Made by a program: the position numbers and the translations under genes | Shown here: piece by piece, positions 36,937-46,000 of the stretch | Numbering within the stretch: the first letter of the stretch is position 1 | Layout of the letters: the number at the start of each line of letters is the position of its first letter | Assembly: GCF_900155385.1 (NCBI RefSeq) | Contig: NZ_LT699745.1 | Coordinates: 135,578 to 199,577, forward strand | DNA length: 64,000 nucleotides | Source of the DNA: Vreelandella massiliensis | GTDB taxonomy: Bacteria; Pseudomonadota; Gammaproteobacteria; Pseudomonadales; Halomonadaceae | Direction: 5' to 3' | Notes under the pieces: model-generated | Database searches by the model: none | What the model was told of the DNA's origin: nothing | The model's input: only the letters and a program-made list of their open reading frames with translations

Positions 36937-38112
36937 TTATGGCTTAGACGTCAACAAACGCACGCCGATATTACCCAAAAGCGATGCCGCCAGCATTGTC
37001 AGCACCATGGGCCAAAGATGCTCCACTTCAAAAAGCCCCACCATGACACCGGCAACCGCCCCCGAGCCGAACTGAATACCGCCCAGCAGAGCGGTGGCCG
37101 TGGCACTGATATGACCGAAGTGATCGAGCAGCGAGGAAATGGCGTTGGGCGTAATCAACCCGATCATTCCAGTGAACATCATCACCAACACCACTACCAG
37201 CGGTAACGTCGTTAGCTCCGTCAGCGTCATCAATACCAAACCACTGGCGGCAAACAGCTGCACCCCAAGCCCTAAGCGCAGGTTTTGCTGCGGCGTGCGC
37301 TTTTTTAAAAGGTGAATATTGACGCGATTGGAGAGCGCAATCACCACGACATTGACGCCAAAAATAAACGGATAGTGCGCCGGCGACACCGAAAAATAGT
37401 CCAAATACAGAAAGGGCGAGGCGGTGACAAAAGCGAACAACCCAGCAAACGAAGCCGCGACCGCGCAGATATAGCCCATTCCCTCTCGATGGGACAGCAC
37501 ACTGGCGTAGTTGCGAAGCACCTGGCGAAAAGACGCAGTCGGTAGCGTTGTGTCGCGGGTTTCGGGCAAGCGTGTGCCTAGAAACCAGAACAAAAAGCCG
37601 GCGTAGGCGGCCAAAAACACAAAAATCAGCCACCAACCCGCCACATAGAGCAATAAGCTTCCCACCGCCGGCGCGACCAGGGGCGCTAGCATCATAATCA
37701 TCGCCATCGTGGACATGACACGGGCCGCCTCGCGCCCTTGAAAGCAGTCGCGCACAATGGCGGCGGAGTTGACCACACAGGCGCCGCCGCCCAAGGCTTG
37801 AAGAAACCGCCACGCCAACAGCGAGGGCAAACTATCGACCTGAGTAATCATCAAGCTTGCCAGGGCAAACACCACCAAGCCGCCCAGCAATACCGGCTTG
37901 CGCCCGAGGCGATCCGAAAGCGGCCCAAAAAAGAGCTGCCCCAAGGCAAAGCCGAGTAAAAAAACGCTAATCGAGAGTTCGGTATGGTGAATGCTCGCCC
38001 CAATGCTCTCCGCCAGTACCGACATCGCCGGTAAGTAAGCATCGATGGCAAAGGGCGCAAGGGCTGTATTGGCAGCGACTAATAACGCCACGCGCCGTGG
38101 ATTGAGTTGCAT
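36937..38112 (-). CDS. Bcr/CflA-family MFS drug efflux transporter
   Basis: 391 residues with 12 predicted membrane helices. The N-terminal motif DAYLPAM and the MFS loop GPLSDRLGRKPVLLGG are those of the Bcr/CflA (DHA1) group, which export drugs such as bicyclomycin or sulfonamides and sometimes small peptides. AAGGAAG precedes the ATG. It is divergent from the transaldolase gene; a dyad AATTAG-N8-CTAATT lies 22-41 bp upstream of the start and may be an operator. The substrate cannot be told. Confidence 0.9.
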   Translation of the reverse strand: MQLNPRRVALLVAANTALAPFAIDAYLPAMSVLAESIGASIHHTELSISVFLLGFALGQLFFGPLSDRLGRKPVLLGGLVVFALASLMITQVDSLPSLLAWRFLQALGGGACVVNSAAIVRDCFQGREAARVMSTMAMIMMLAPLVAPAVGSLLLYVAGWWLIFVFLAAYAGFLFWFLGTRLPETRDTTLPTASFRQVLRNYASVLSHREGMGYICAVAASFAGLFAFVTASPFLYLDYFSVSPAHYPFIFGVNVVVIALSNRVNIHLLKKRTPQQNLRLGLGVQLFAASGLVLMTLTELTTLPLVVVLVMMFTGMIGLITPNAISSLLDHFGHISATATALLGGIQFGSGAVAGVMVGLFEVEHLWPMVLTMLAASLLGNIGVRLLTSKP

Positions 38113-38133
38113 GAGCTTCCTTGTAGCGGCAAA

Positions 38134-38153
38134 AATTAGATAGTCAGCTAATT
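38134..38153. promoter_or_regulatory. Dyad between the Bcr/CflA and transaldolase genes
   Basis: AATTAG - ATAGTCAG - CTAATT, 6-bp arms with an 8-bp centre. It is similar in layout to MarR/LysR-type operators often found upstream of efflux genes; no such regulator is adjacent. Confidence 0.35.
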
Positions 38154-38241
38154 ATATCCTTTTTTCCATCGCCATGCCGGCGTCTGTTCGCCGCGTGCGC
38201 ACCTTGTTAGAGTAGCGCTAGTTACCCATAAGGAGCACGAC

Positions 38242-39189
38242 ATGGCGATGAGCCTTCTCTCTCAGTTAAAAACGATGACGACTGTGGTGGCCGATACCGG
38301 CGATCTTGACGCCATTCGCCGTTTTACCCCGCAGGATGCGACAACCAACCCTTCGCTGATTTTGCAGGCGGCGCAGCAGCAGGATCGCCGAGAGCGTCTG
38401 GCGCGGATCGCCAGCGAGAGTCGCGATATCGACGAGGCCGTTGATCGCGTCGCCGTGGATATCGGCACTGAAATCAGCGCCTTGGTGCCTGGCTATGTAT
38501 CCACCGAAGTTAGCGCCCGTCTCTCCTTTGATCGCGCTGCCACGGTTAAGCGCGCGCACTCGCTGATTGCGCGCTATCAGCGCGAAGGCGTCGGGGCCGA
38601 GCGTATTTTGATTAAAATCGCCTCTACGTGGGAAGGGATTCAAGCCGCCCGCGAACTGGAACGCGACGGTATTCGCACTAACTTGACGCTACTTTTTGGA
38701 TTTACCCAAGCGCAGGCCTGCGCCGATGCCGGGGCCACCCTGATCTCTCCGTTTGTGGGGCGCATCCTCGACTGGCATAAAGCGCGCCACCCCGAGGCTG
38801 ACTTCAGCGGCGCCAACGACCCTGGGGTTCAGTCGGTCAAGCGCATTTATGAGCACTATAAAGCGCACGGCTACCCCACCATTGTGATGGGCGCAAGCTT
38901 TCGCAATGTCGGGGAAATTACCCAGCTTGCAGGCTGCGACCGGTTGACGATCTCGCCCAAACTGCTGGATGAGCTCGATCAACAGCAAGGCGATTTGACG
39001 CGAATGCTGCACCCGCAGAAAGCCAGCCACGAACCCACCGCTCCCTTGGACGAAGCCACCTTCCGCTGGGAAATGAACCAGGATGAAATGGCAAGCGACA
39101 AGCTCGCCGAAGGCATTCGCAAGTTTATGGCCGATCAGCGTGAGCTGGAAACGCTCCTCGGGGAGTTGCGTCAAAACGCCCAAGCGTGA
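38242..39189 (+). CDS. tal: Transaldolase
   Basis: 315 residues. The Schiff-base lysine is K125 in [38 protein letters not shown] and [11 protein letters not shown] are hallmark motifs of the TalB type. It transfers a dihydroxyacetone unit between sugar phosphates in the pentose phosphate pathway. AAGGAG lies before the ATG. A second in-frame ATG (third codon) is possible. Its convergent neighbours (STAS, PP2C regulator, mlaA) form a gene order also known from Pseudomonas genomes. Confidence 0.96.
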   Translation: MAMSLLSQLKTMTTVVADTGDLDAIRRFTPQDATTNPSLILQAAQQQDRRERLARIASESRDIDEAVDRVAVDIGTEISALVPGYVSTEVSARLSFDRAATVKRAHSLIARYQREGVGAERILIKIASTWEGIQAARELERDGIRTNLTLLFGFTQAQACADAGATLISPFVGRILDWHKARHPEADFSGANDPGVQSVKRIYEHYKAHGYPTIVMGASFRNVGEITQLAGCDRLTISPKLLDELDQQQGDLTRMLHPQKASHEPTAPLDEATFRWEMNQDEMASDKLAEGIRKFMADQRELETLLGELRQNAQA

Positions 39190-39200
39190 GCCAAAATAGC

Positions 39201-39224
39201 GAAAGGCAGCACAGCCTGCCTTTC
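39201..39224. terminator. Shared hairpin between convergent tal and STAS genes
   Basis: GAAAGGCAG and CTGCCTTTC form a perfect 9-bp stem with a 6-nt loop, 11 nt after the tal stop and 24 nt before the STAS gene's end. T runs are weak on both sides. Confidence 0.6.
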
Positions 39225-39248
39225 ACATGAGCGCCTGAGGCCTGGCGT

Positions 39249-39761
39249 TTAGTGTGACGAGGGGGGTTCCTGCGACTCTAACATCTCAACGAGCGGCTGA
39301 AACTGCTCGCGATTGTGCTCGTTGATGTGCATTAAAATACGGTGCGCTTCTAGAATGCGCTCCCGCAGCCCCTCTTCATCGGCAGGGATTTGCGGCAAAT
39401 CTTCCTCTGCGTCGGGCAGATGGACGAGCAAAGGCTCTTCCATCAGGGTAAAAAAGCGCGCGAACCCCATCACATCGAGCATCTGCCGCACGTCGGGGTT
39501 GTCCACGATGATCGTCGGCGACTGCTCAAGGCGCCCTTTTACCGCCATCGCGACTTTGGCCAGAAAGCCTAGTGCCGTGGAGTCCACATTCGTGGCCTCC
39601 CGCAGGTCAATCATCACGGCCTTAAGCCCAGGTGTTTGCGCTAAACGTTGCGCTTGGGTATCGAGCGTCGCGCAAAGCGTCAGACGCACGTCCCCGCAGA
39701 GTTTTAGCACAAAAACACCGGATTCGAACGCCGCTTTAATACGGCCCTCTTCAATCAGCAT
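39249..39761 (-). CDS. STAS-domain anti-sigma-factor antagonist
   Basis: 170 residues from MLIEEGRIKAAFES; this ATG overlaps the end of the upstream PP2C gene by 11 nt. Residues ~5-110 are a STAS domain, with the phosphorylatable serine in TNVDSTALGFLAK. The C-terminal ~60 residues are an acidic helical extension. Such proteins bind an anti-sigma or partner kinase when unphosphorylated, and a PP2C phosphatase resets them. The cognate kinase is not in the window. The pair resembles HsbR-HsbA-like systems that control motility and biofilm in Pseudomonas. Confidence 0.88.
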   Translation of the reverse strand: MLIEEGRIKAAFESGVFVLKLCGDVRLTLCATLDTQAQRLAQTPGLKAVMIDLREATNVDSTALGFLAKVAMAVKGRLEQSPTIIVDNPDVRQMLDVMGFARFFTLMEEPLLVHLPDAEEDLPQIPADEEGLRERILEAHRILMHINEHNREQFQPLVEMLESQEPPSSH

Positions 39762-40947
39762 GACCAAATCCGCTCACCATCATGATTGTCAGATCGTCGG
39801 GTAGAGCATTGCGGTCGGGGCTATCTCTTTCATCTAACGCCTCCTCATTTGAGATATGGGCGCTAGTCAAAGCTAGCCGGTCGTGCAGCTGCTCAAGTGT
39901 GGCACTCTTACTGACTAAACACTCTAGTTCCTTGAGCCGCGAGTCGAGCGTATCGCCCGGCAAGCATTCCAGAACGCCATCTGAACATAGCCAGAGAGTA
40001 AATTGCGGCGGTAACTCGCAGCGAAGCGTGGGGTACTCAACACCGGGGAAAAGCCCAACCGGCATCCCCTCCCCTTCTAAGCGTATAAGCTGACCGTTAG
40101 CGTACAGCAACGGCATAGGTAGCTGCGCGCCGAGAGAATAGTGAAGCGTATGAGCCTCGTGGTCAATCACACCCACAAAAAGGGTGGCATGTTTGCCAAT
40201 ATCCGTCCCTTGAAGCTCGCGATTGAGCGCCGCCAACCAGTCAGCGGGCAAGCGCTCGGGGTGCTTTCCATTCCACTCATGCAGCCAGCGGTTGCATAGA
40301 TACTTCAGCAATACGGTCACAAAGGCGGAAGACGCCCCGTGGCCGGAGACATCCGCGAAGTAAAAAGCGCTATAGCGTTCGTTATAGCGCTGGTAGTCGA
40401 GAAAATCCCCCGACAGATAGAGCGACGGCGCGAACCAGTAATCGAAATAGACACCGTTGATCACCTTCGGGTGCACCGGCAACAGCCGGCGCTGTATATG
40501 GCCACCGCTTTGCTGATCCATGCGCAAAAGCGCCAAATGCGTTTCCAAGCTCTCATTCAGCTCGGCCAAGCGCTCGCGATCACGATCGCGCTCAAGCGCC
40601 AGCGCATGAAGCTCAATGGCTTTACGAATCATGCGGCGCAATAGCTCGGCGTGGCGTAGTGGGTGGACGATGTAGTCCACCAGCCCCACATCGACCGCTT
40701 TGATCAGATCGGCATCCTGGCGCGAATCGCTGACCACCAGCGTCGGTAAGCGGCGCGTCAGGTTGGACCATTGCTGGCGCGGCACCGCACGCGCATGGGC
40801 CACGATCAGCGCGGTTTCCGCTGGCAAGTGGTCGATGTTCGCGGCCGCAAATACGCCCATATCCTTACAGGTGATCGCCTCGGCAAGGGCATCACGCTCT
40901 TCGCCAGGCTCGTCAATGACTGCAATCAGCTGCTTAGAACGCTGCAT
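39751..40947 (-). CDS. Pseudo-receiver PP2C-type serine phosphatase (RsbU/SpoIIE-like)
   Basis: 398 residues. The N-terminal ~120 residues have a receiver fold (IAVIDEPGEER at strand 1, VVSDSRQDADLIKAVDVGLVDYIVHPL at strands 4-5). The position of the phosphoacceptor aspartate reads LIVAHARA, and the conserved lysine is histidine, so it is a degenerate receiver. A coiled coil (~125-165) leads to a PP2C domain with metal-binding acidic motifs SGDFLDY, FADVSGHGASSAF and LCSDGVLE ... DDLTIMM. It should dephosphorylate the STAS protein encoded next. It starts 8 nt after the mlaA stop, forming an mlaA-PP2C-STAS operon. Confidence 0.88.
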   Translation of the reverse strand: MQRSKQLIAVIDEPGEERDALAEAITCKDMGVFAAANIDHLPAETALIVAHARAVPRQQWSNLTRRLPTLVVSDSRQDADLIKAVDVGLVDYIVHPLRHAELLRRMIRKAIELHALALERDRDRERLAELNESLETHLALLRMDQQSGGHIQRRLLPVHPKVINGVYFDYWFAPSLYLSGDFLDYQRYNERYSAFYFADVSGHGASSAFVTVLLKYLCNRWLHEWNGKHPERLPADWLAALNRELQGTDIGKHATLFVGVIDHEAHTLHYSLGAQLPMPLLYANGQLIRLEGEGMPVGLFPGVEYPTLRCELPPQFTLWLCSDGVLECLPGDTLDSRLKELECLVSKSATLEQLHDRLALTSAHISNEEALDERDSPDRNALPDDLTIMMVSGFGHAD

Positions 40948-40955
40948 GAAAAGCC

Positions 40956-41768
40956 TCAGTCAGCGCCATTTTCTTCGAAGTCGGCGTCGTCGAAATCCGC
41001 GTCATCAAACCCAAAGTCGTCGGCAGCAAAAGGATCTTCACCTATCTCGCCATCGCTAATTTCAAACTGACGACGTTGCAGGAACGCATCCCGGATAAAG
41101 CGGTAGCGGTCGCCTTGGATCAACTCCTCTTGATCCAACAAGCCAGCCCGCGTATCCACTACGTCAAGAACCGTCAGGGCAATTTCTGTCGTCTCATCAT
41201 CCAAGTACGTTAACGGGTCAGCGGCGCGATCGGCGGGCAAACCGGTGGTATCACGCAGTGTGCTTGGGCCTAATAGGGGCAGCACTAAGTAGCGTGACTC
41301 GTCCCATCCCCAAACCGCCAGCGTTTGACCGAAGTCCTCCTCATCGCCGGTAATGTCCATTCGGGACGCGACATCAAAGAGCCCGCCAACCCCCACGGTC
41401 GAGTTGATGATGAAACGCGACGTCGAAAGGCTGGCGTTTCTGCCCTTGCCTTGCAAAAGACTGTTAATGACCGTGCGCGCCTCGCCTAGGTTGGAAAAAA
41501 AGTTGCCCACGCTGGTCTCTACCGGGTCGGGCGTTACAAAGCGATATCCGCGAGCCACCGGCTTTAACGCATAGCGGTCGAGCACATCATTAAAGACAAA
41601 AACGCGCCGATTGAAGCCTTCCCAAGGGTCATCAGGGTGGCGCGTTTCAGCGGTTTGCGAACTAGCGCAGCCGGCTAAAAACACCGTCAGCCCCAGCGTA
41701 ATAGGTAACCACGTAGCGCGTCGCAGGCATTCCGTTGCGCGCGAATGGGAAAACATCGACATGAGCAT
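40956..41768 (-). CDS. mlaA: MlaA/VacJ outer-membrane phospholipid-retrieval lipoprotein
   Basis: 270 residues. The lipoprotein signal ends in the lipobox LAGC (near residue 34). The family core DPWEGFNRRVFVFNDVLDRYALKPVARGYR (key words PWEGFNR, FNDVLDRY), GVGGLFDVA, EDFGQTLAVWGW and YLVLPLLGPSTLRDT is clear. MlaA removes mislocalised phospholipids from the outer leaflet of the outer membrane and passes them to MlaC. The tail is unusually acidic with short FxxDDADF repeats. It heads an operon with the PP2C and STAS genes. Confidence 0.94.
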   Translation of the reverse strand: MLMSMFSHSRATECLRRATWLPITLGLTVFLAGCASSQTAETRHPDDPWEGFNRRVFVFNDVLDRYALKPVARGYRFVTPDPVETSVGNFFSNLGEARTVINSLLQGKGRNASLSTSRFIINSTVGVGGLFDVASRMDITGDEEDFGQTLAVWGWDESRYLVLPLLGPSTLRDTTGLPADRAADPLTYLDDETTEIALTVLDVVDTRAGLLDQEELIQGDRYRFIRDAFLQRRQFEISDGEIGEDPFAADDFGFDDADFDDADFEENGAD

Positions 41769-41796
41769 TTCTCTCTAAATCGTCCTTAGGCTTGAC

Positions 41797-42927
41797 TCAA
41801 ACAGATGACACGCGCTGCAGTACAACACTCCCGGCGCTGTATCCTGCACCGAACGAGCAAATCACGCCGATATCGCCGGGGGCGATCGCCTCACGATGGA
41901 GGTGAAACGCGATAATCGAGCCCGCCGAGCTGGTATTCGCATAGCGATCAAGAATAATCGGCGCCTGTTCCTCGCTGGGGTCGGCGCCTAGCACTTTGCG
42001 GGCAATCAAGTCATTCATATGGCGATTCGCTTGGTGCAACCACAGGCGTTTAAGGTCAGCACCGCTAAGCTCCAGCGACGCCAAGTGTTGGGTGATGAGT
42101 TTCGCCACCAGCGGGCAAACCTCTTTGAACACTCGCCGGCCCTCCTGCACAAAAAGCTTATCAGACGCCAACGGGTCACTGTCCGTTACCCGGTTCAAGA
42201 AGCCCGCATTGTTGCGAATGGCGTTGGAAAAGCGTGTGACCAGTTTAGTTCCTAAGACCTGATACTGCTCCGGGGCAATCGCCACGTCTTTACTTTCTAG
42301 TACCACAGCAGTACAAGCATCGCCGAAAATAAAGTGGCTGTCACGGTCTCGAAAGTTTAAATGTGCCGAGCAAATTTCGGGGTTGACCACCAGCGCCCGT
42401 TTCACGCTGCCGGAAGCGATCGCGTTGGTCGCTGTCTCGATCGCGAACGTGGCCGAACTACACGCCACATTCATATCAAATCCGTATCCCTGCGCGCCGA
42501 GTGCATCTTGCAACTCGACCGCCACGGCAGGATAGGCGCGCTCCAGATTGGAGCAACCCACGATGACTAACTCGATGTCTTGGGGCGTTACCTTAGCGTT
42601 TTGTAGCGCTTGTGTCGCGGCCGCAAGTGCCATGTCACACTGAATCGAGAGCTCGTCGTTACCGCGCTGGGGTAGCTTGGGGCGCATTCGCTCTGGGTCG
42701 AGAATACCTTTCGCATCCAGTACATAGCGGCTTTTGATCCCGGAGGCTTTCTCAATAAACTCGCTGCTTGAGTAGGCTAAGGGTTCGCGCTCGCCGGCCT
42801 CAATGGCCTTAGCATTGCGCGCATTCTCTTGCGCCACCCAAGTATTGAACGCCGCGACCAGCGCGTCGTTATCAATGGCGTGTTCCGGTGTGTAGAGGCC
42901 TGTACCGGTAATCACCACGTCTGTCAT
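41797..42927 (-). CDS. Beta-ketoacyl-ACP synthase III family enzyme
   Basis: 376 residues from MTDVVITGTGLYTPE, with AGGAG 6 nt before the ATG. Catalytic triad: Cys in NVACSSATFAIE, His in LHQANRHMND, Asn in RYANTSSAGS. It is ~55 residues longer than FabH because of an insert after residue 30 (WVAQENARNAKAIEAGE...). This matches the FabH-like group of Pseudomonas PA3286 type, which condenses medium-chain acyl-CoA with malonyl-ACP to feed beta-oxidation products into synthesis. The substrate here is inferred from resemblance only. It lies 140 nt downstream of hrpA on the same strand. Confidence 0.88.
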   Translation of the reverse strand: MTDVVITGTGLYTPEHAIDNDALVAAFNTWVAQENARNAKAIEAGEREPLAYSSSEFIEKASGIKSRYVLDAKGILDPERMRPKLPQRGNDELSIQCDMALAAATQALQNAKVTPQDIELVIVGCSNLERAYPAVAVELQDALGAQGYGFDMNVACSSATFAIETATNAIASGSVKRALVVNPEICSAHLNFRDRDSHFIFGDACTAVVLESKDVAIAPEQYQVLGTKLVTRFSNAIRNNAGFLNRVTDSDPLASDKLFVQEGRRVFKEVCPLVAKLITQHLASLELSGADLKRLWLHQANRHMNDLIARKVLGADPSEEQAPIILDRYANTSSAGSIIAFHLHREAIAPGDIGVICSFGAGYSAGSVVLQRVSSV

Positions 42928-43066
42928 GCCTATCTCCTCTCGGCGGCGATCTGCCTTTCCCGCGTAAGCGGGCTTGTATTGCGCCATCGGCGGCGCCGAT
43001 AACGTTACTGTGTGCTTTTCCGGCCGGTTTGACCAGTCCTTTACCGTAGGCCCTGCCAACTTTCGC

Positions 43067-46000
43067 TTACGTTTCGGTAATGGCCTGCCACTGTTTTTCC
43101 AGCCGTTTGACCGAGACGGGCATTTGCGTGCCCAGCTGCTGGGCAAAGAGTGACACGCGAAGCTCCTGCAGCCACCAGCCAAAGTCGACGAGCGCCGGAT
43201 CTTCTACATCGCCTCGACGCTGCGACTCGCGTCGCGCCTCCCAGCGTGATTCTAGTGCCTGGATTTCGCTCATCATCATCTGATCGCGCCCGCGCTCGCG
43301 AGGGGCTTTCTCCAACCGAATGAGGGCCGCCTGCATATAGCGCGGATACTCCGACAGCCACGCACCGGCATCATTGATAAACCCTGGATACACCAAGCGC
43401 TGCATCTGGGTTTTAATATCGCTATAGGTCAACGCCAAGGCGAAGTTTAGCTGGCCTTTGAGCTGTTTGCTGACGGCTAAGTGCTCTTTCAATGCCGCTT
43501 CGGTCTGCGCCAGTAGTTGCTCAGCATGGGGAATCAGCGCCGCCTGGCAGGCTTCAAGGCGCTCAGACAGCTCGCCCGCGGCGCGCGGCAGCGGCTCGAC
43601 CGCGACCACTTGGGTAAAGGTGGCACGCACCAAATCATCCACCAGTGCCTGTTTGCTGCCCACCTTGGCGAACAGCAGCGCGCAGGTTTCCACCCCGCGC
43701 AGGCGCTTAATGGTTTTCACCTGTTCGGGGCATTTCGCCATCGCCAAACGCGCCACGCCATCGCGGTGAGCAGCCTGCGCCTTGGCCGGGTGATCAAAGA
43801 GCGCGACATTGAACTGCCCGCCTTCGCTGACCAGCGCCGGATACGCCTCCACACGAATGCCGGCCTGCTCGGTCACATTGGACGCGGGCAGGGGCTCATC
43901 GGGCAGCTCCGTTACCGCCGGCGCGTCACTGACCTGTTTGGCCAAGGCTTGGGCACCGGCACTGGCGGCTTCCTCGAAGCGTTTTTCCAGCGCACGCACA
44001 TCGCGCCCCTGTCCCAGCGTCTCGCCCGCGTGGTTGACCACCCGCACGTTCATGAACAGATGCGGCTCAAGCTGATCCAGGCGCCAATCATCGGGGTGCA
44101 CCCGGGTGCCGGTTCGGCGGCGAATAAAGTCACCCAACGCTTCCGTCAGCGACCGTTCGTTAGGCACCAGCGTCTCCAGCGCCGCATCGACCCAGTCAGG
44201 GATCGGCACCACCTGGCGGCGAATCGCCTTAGGCAGCGATTTCATCAGCGCGATGCACTTTTCGCGCAGAAGCCCCGGCACCAGCCACTCCAGCGCCTGG
44301 ACGGGTAGCTGGGGCAGCATCGCCGCCGGCACCGTGATGGTCACGCCATCGTCTTCCGCTCCAGGGGCGAAGTGGTAGCTCAAAGGGTAACTCACCCCAC
44401 CAAGGGTGATGTGATCGGGGTACTGCGTCTTGGTCACTTCGCCGGCGTCGCGGGCCTTGAGCATGGCTAAATCGAGCTTAAGCGCCTCGGGGTCTTCGCG
44501 CTCGACCTGTTTGCGCCAGTGCTCAAAACCTTTACCGTTTACGATATCGGCCGGGATACGCTCATCATAAAACGCGAACAGCGTCTCTTCGTCGACCAGG
44601 ATATCGCGCTTGCGCGCACGGTCTTCCAGATCGGTGACTTCTTCGATCAAGGCGCGATTGTGCGCGAAGAACTCGCCTCGGGTGCGAAACTCGCCCTCGA
44701 CCAAGGCGCGACGGATAAACAGCTCGCGGGACTCCTCGGGGGCGATGGGGCCGTAGTGCACCCGGCGTCCGGTGACAATCGGCAAGCCAAACAGGGTCAC
44801 CTGCTCTTTGGCCACCACCTGGGCACGCTTCATCTCCCAGTGCGGGTCCGCGTAGCTGCGTTTGACCAGGTGCTGAGCCTGGGGCTCAATCCACGTCGGG
44901 TCGATTTTGGCCACGGTGCGGGCGAAAAGCCGCGAGGTCTCGACCAGCTCAAACGCCATCACCCATTTGGGTGTTTTCTTGGCCAGCCCAGAGCCGGGGT
45001 GAATCATGAACTTGCGATTGCGCGCGCCGAGGTATTCGCGATTTTCGTTCAAAAGCCCTAGGTGCGATAAAAGCCCCGAGAGCAGCGCCTGGTGCAGCTT
45101 GCCTGAGGTTTTACGCCGCGCTTGGCGCGCTTGCTCTTCGCTCTGCTCGGGGTCGCGGGGCAGCGGCGCGGGCACCTCGATCTCCATATCGCGCAGCAGT
45201 TGGCGCAGCTGGCGGAAGGTATCGTGCCACTCGCGCACACGCAGGTAGTTAATGTAGTGCTCGCGGCACCAGCGCCGCAGTTGGTTGCCCGAGAGCGCCT
45301 CGCGGGCATTCTCCACGCCGTGCCAGAGGTTCAAAAGCGCGACGAAATCGGAGTCAGGGTCGTGCCAGCGCTGGTGCGCTTGATCCGCCGCCTGGCGTTT
45401 GTCCGCCGGGCGATCGCGAGGGTCCTGTATCGCCAGCGCCGAGACCACCACCAGCACGTCGCGCAGGCTGCCACGCTCGGCGCCCTCCAGCACCATGCGT
45501 GCCAGACGCGGGTCGATGGGGAGCCGCGCCAGCTTGCGCCCAAGCGGGGTCAACCGCTGCGCTTCGCTCACCGCGCCGAGCTCGAACAGCAAACGGAAAC
45601 CATCTTTGATAAAGCGGCTATCCGGCGGGTCGACGAACGGGAAGGCCTCGATCTCGCCGAGCTTCAGCGCCAGCATCGAAAGAATCACCGAGGCCAAATT
45701 GGTGCGCTGAATTTCCGGGTCGGTAAACTCGGGCCGCGAGAGAAAATCCTCTTCGTCATAGAGACGAATGCATACCCCTTCCGCGATACGCCCGCAGCGG
45801 CCCTTGCGCTGGTTGGCGCTTGCTTGACTCACCGGTTCAACGGGCAGGCGCTGAATTTTGGAGCGGTAGCTGTAACGGCTGATGCGCACCAACCCCGGGT
45901 CGATCACGTAGCGAATACCGGGCACGGTGAGCGAGGTTTCCGCCACATTGGTCGCCAACACGATCCGCCGGCCTTTATGGGGCGCGAACACGCGGTTCTG

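Noticed and set aside
42928-43182. N-terminal extension of the KAS III gene into hrpA
   Set aside because: It overlaps the hrpA C-terminus in another frame; the family start MTDVVITGTG has a strong ribosome binding site.
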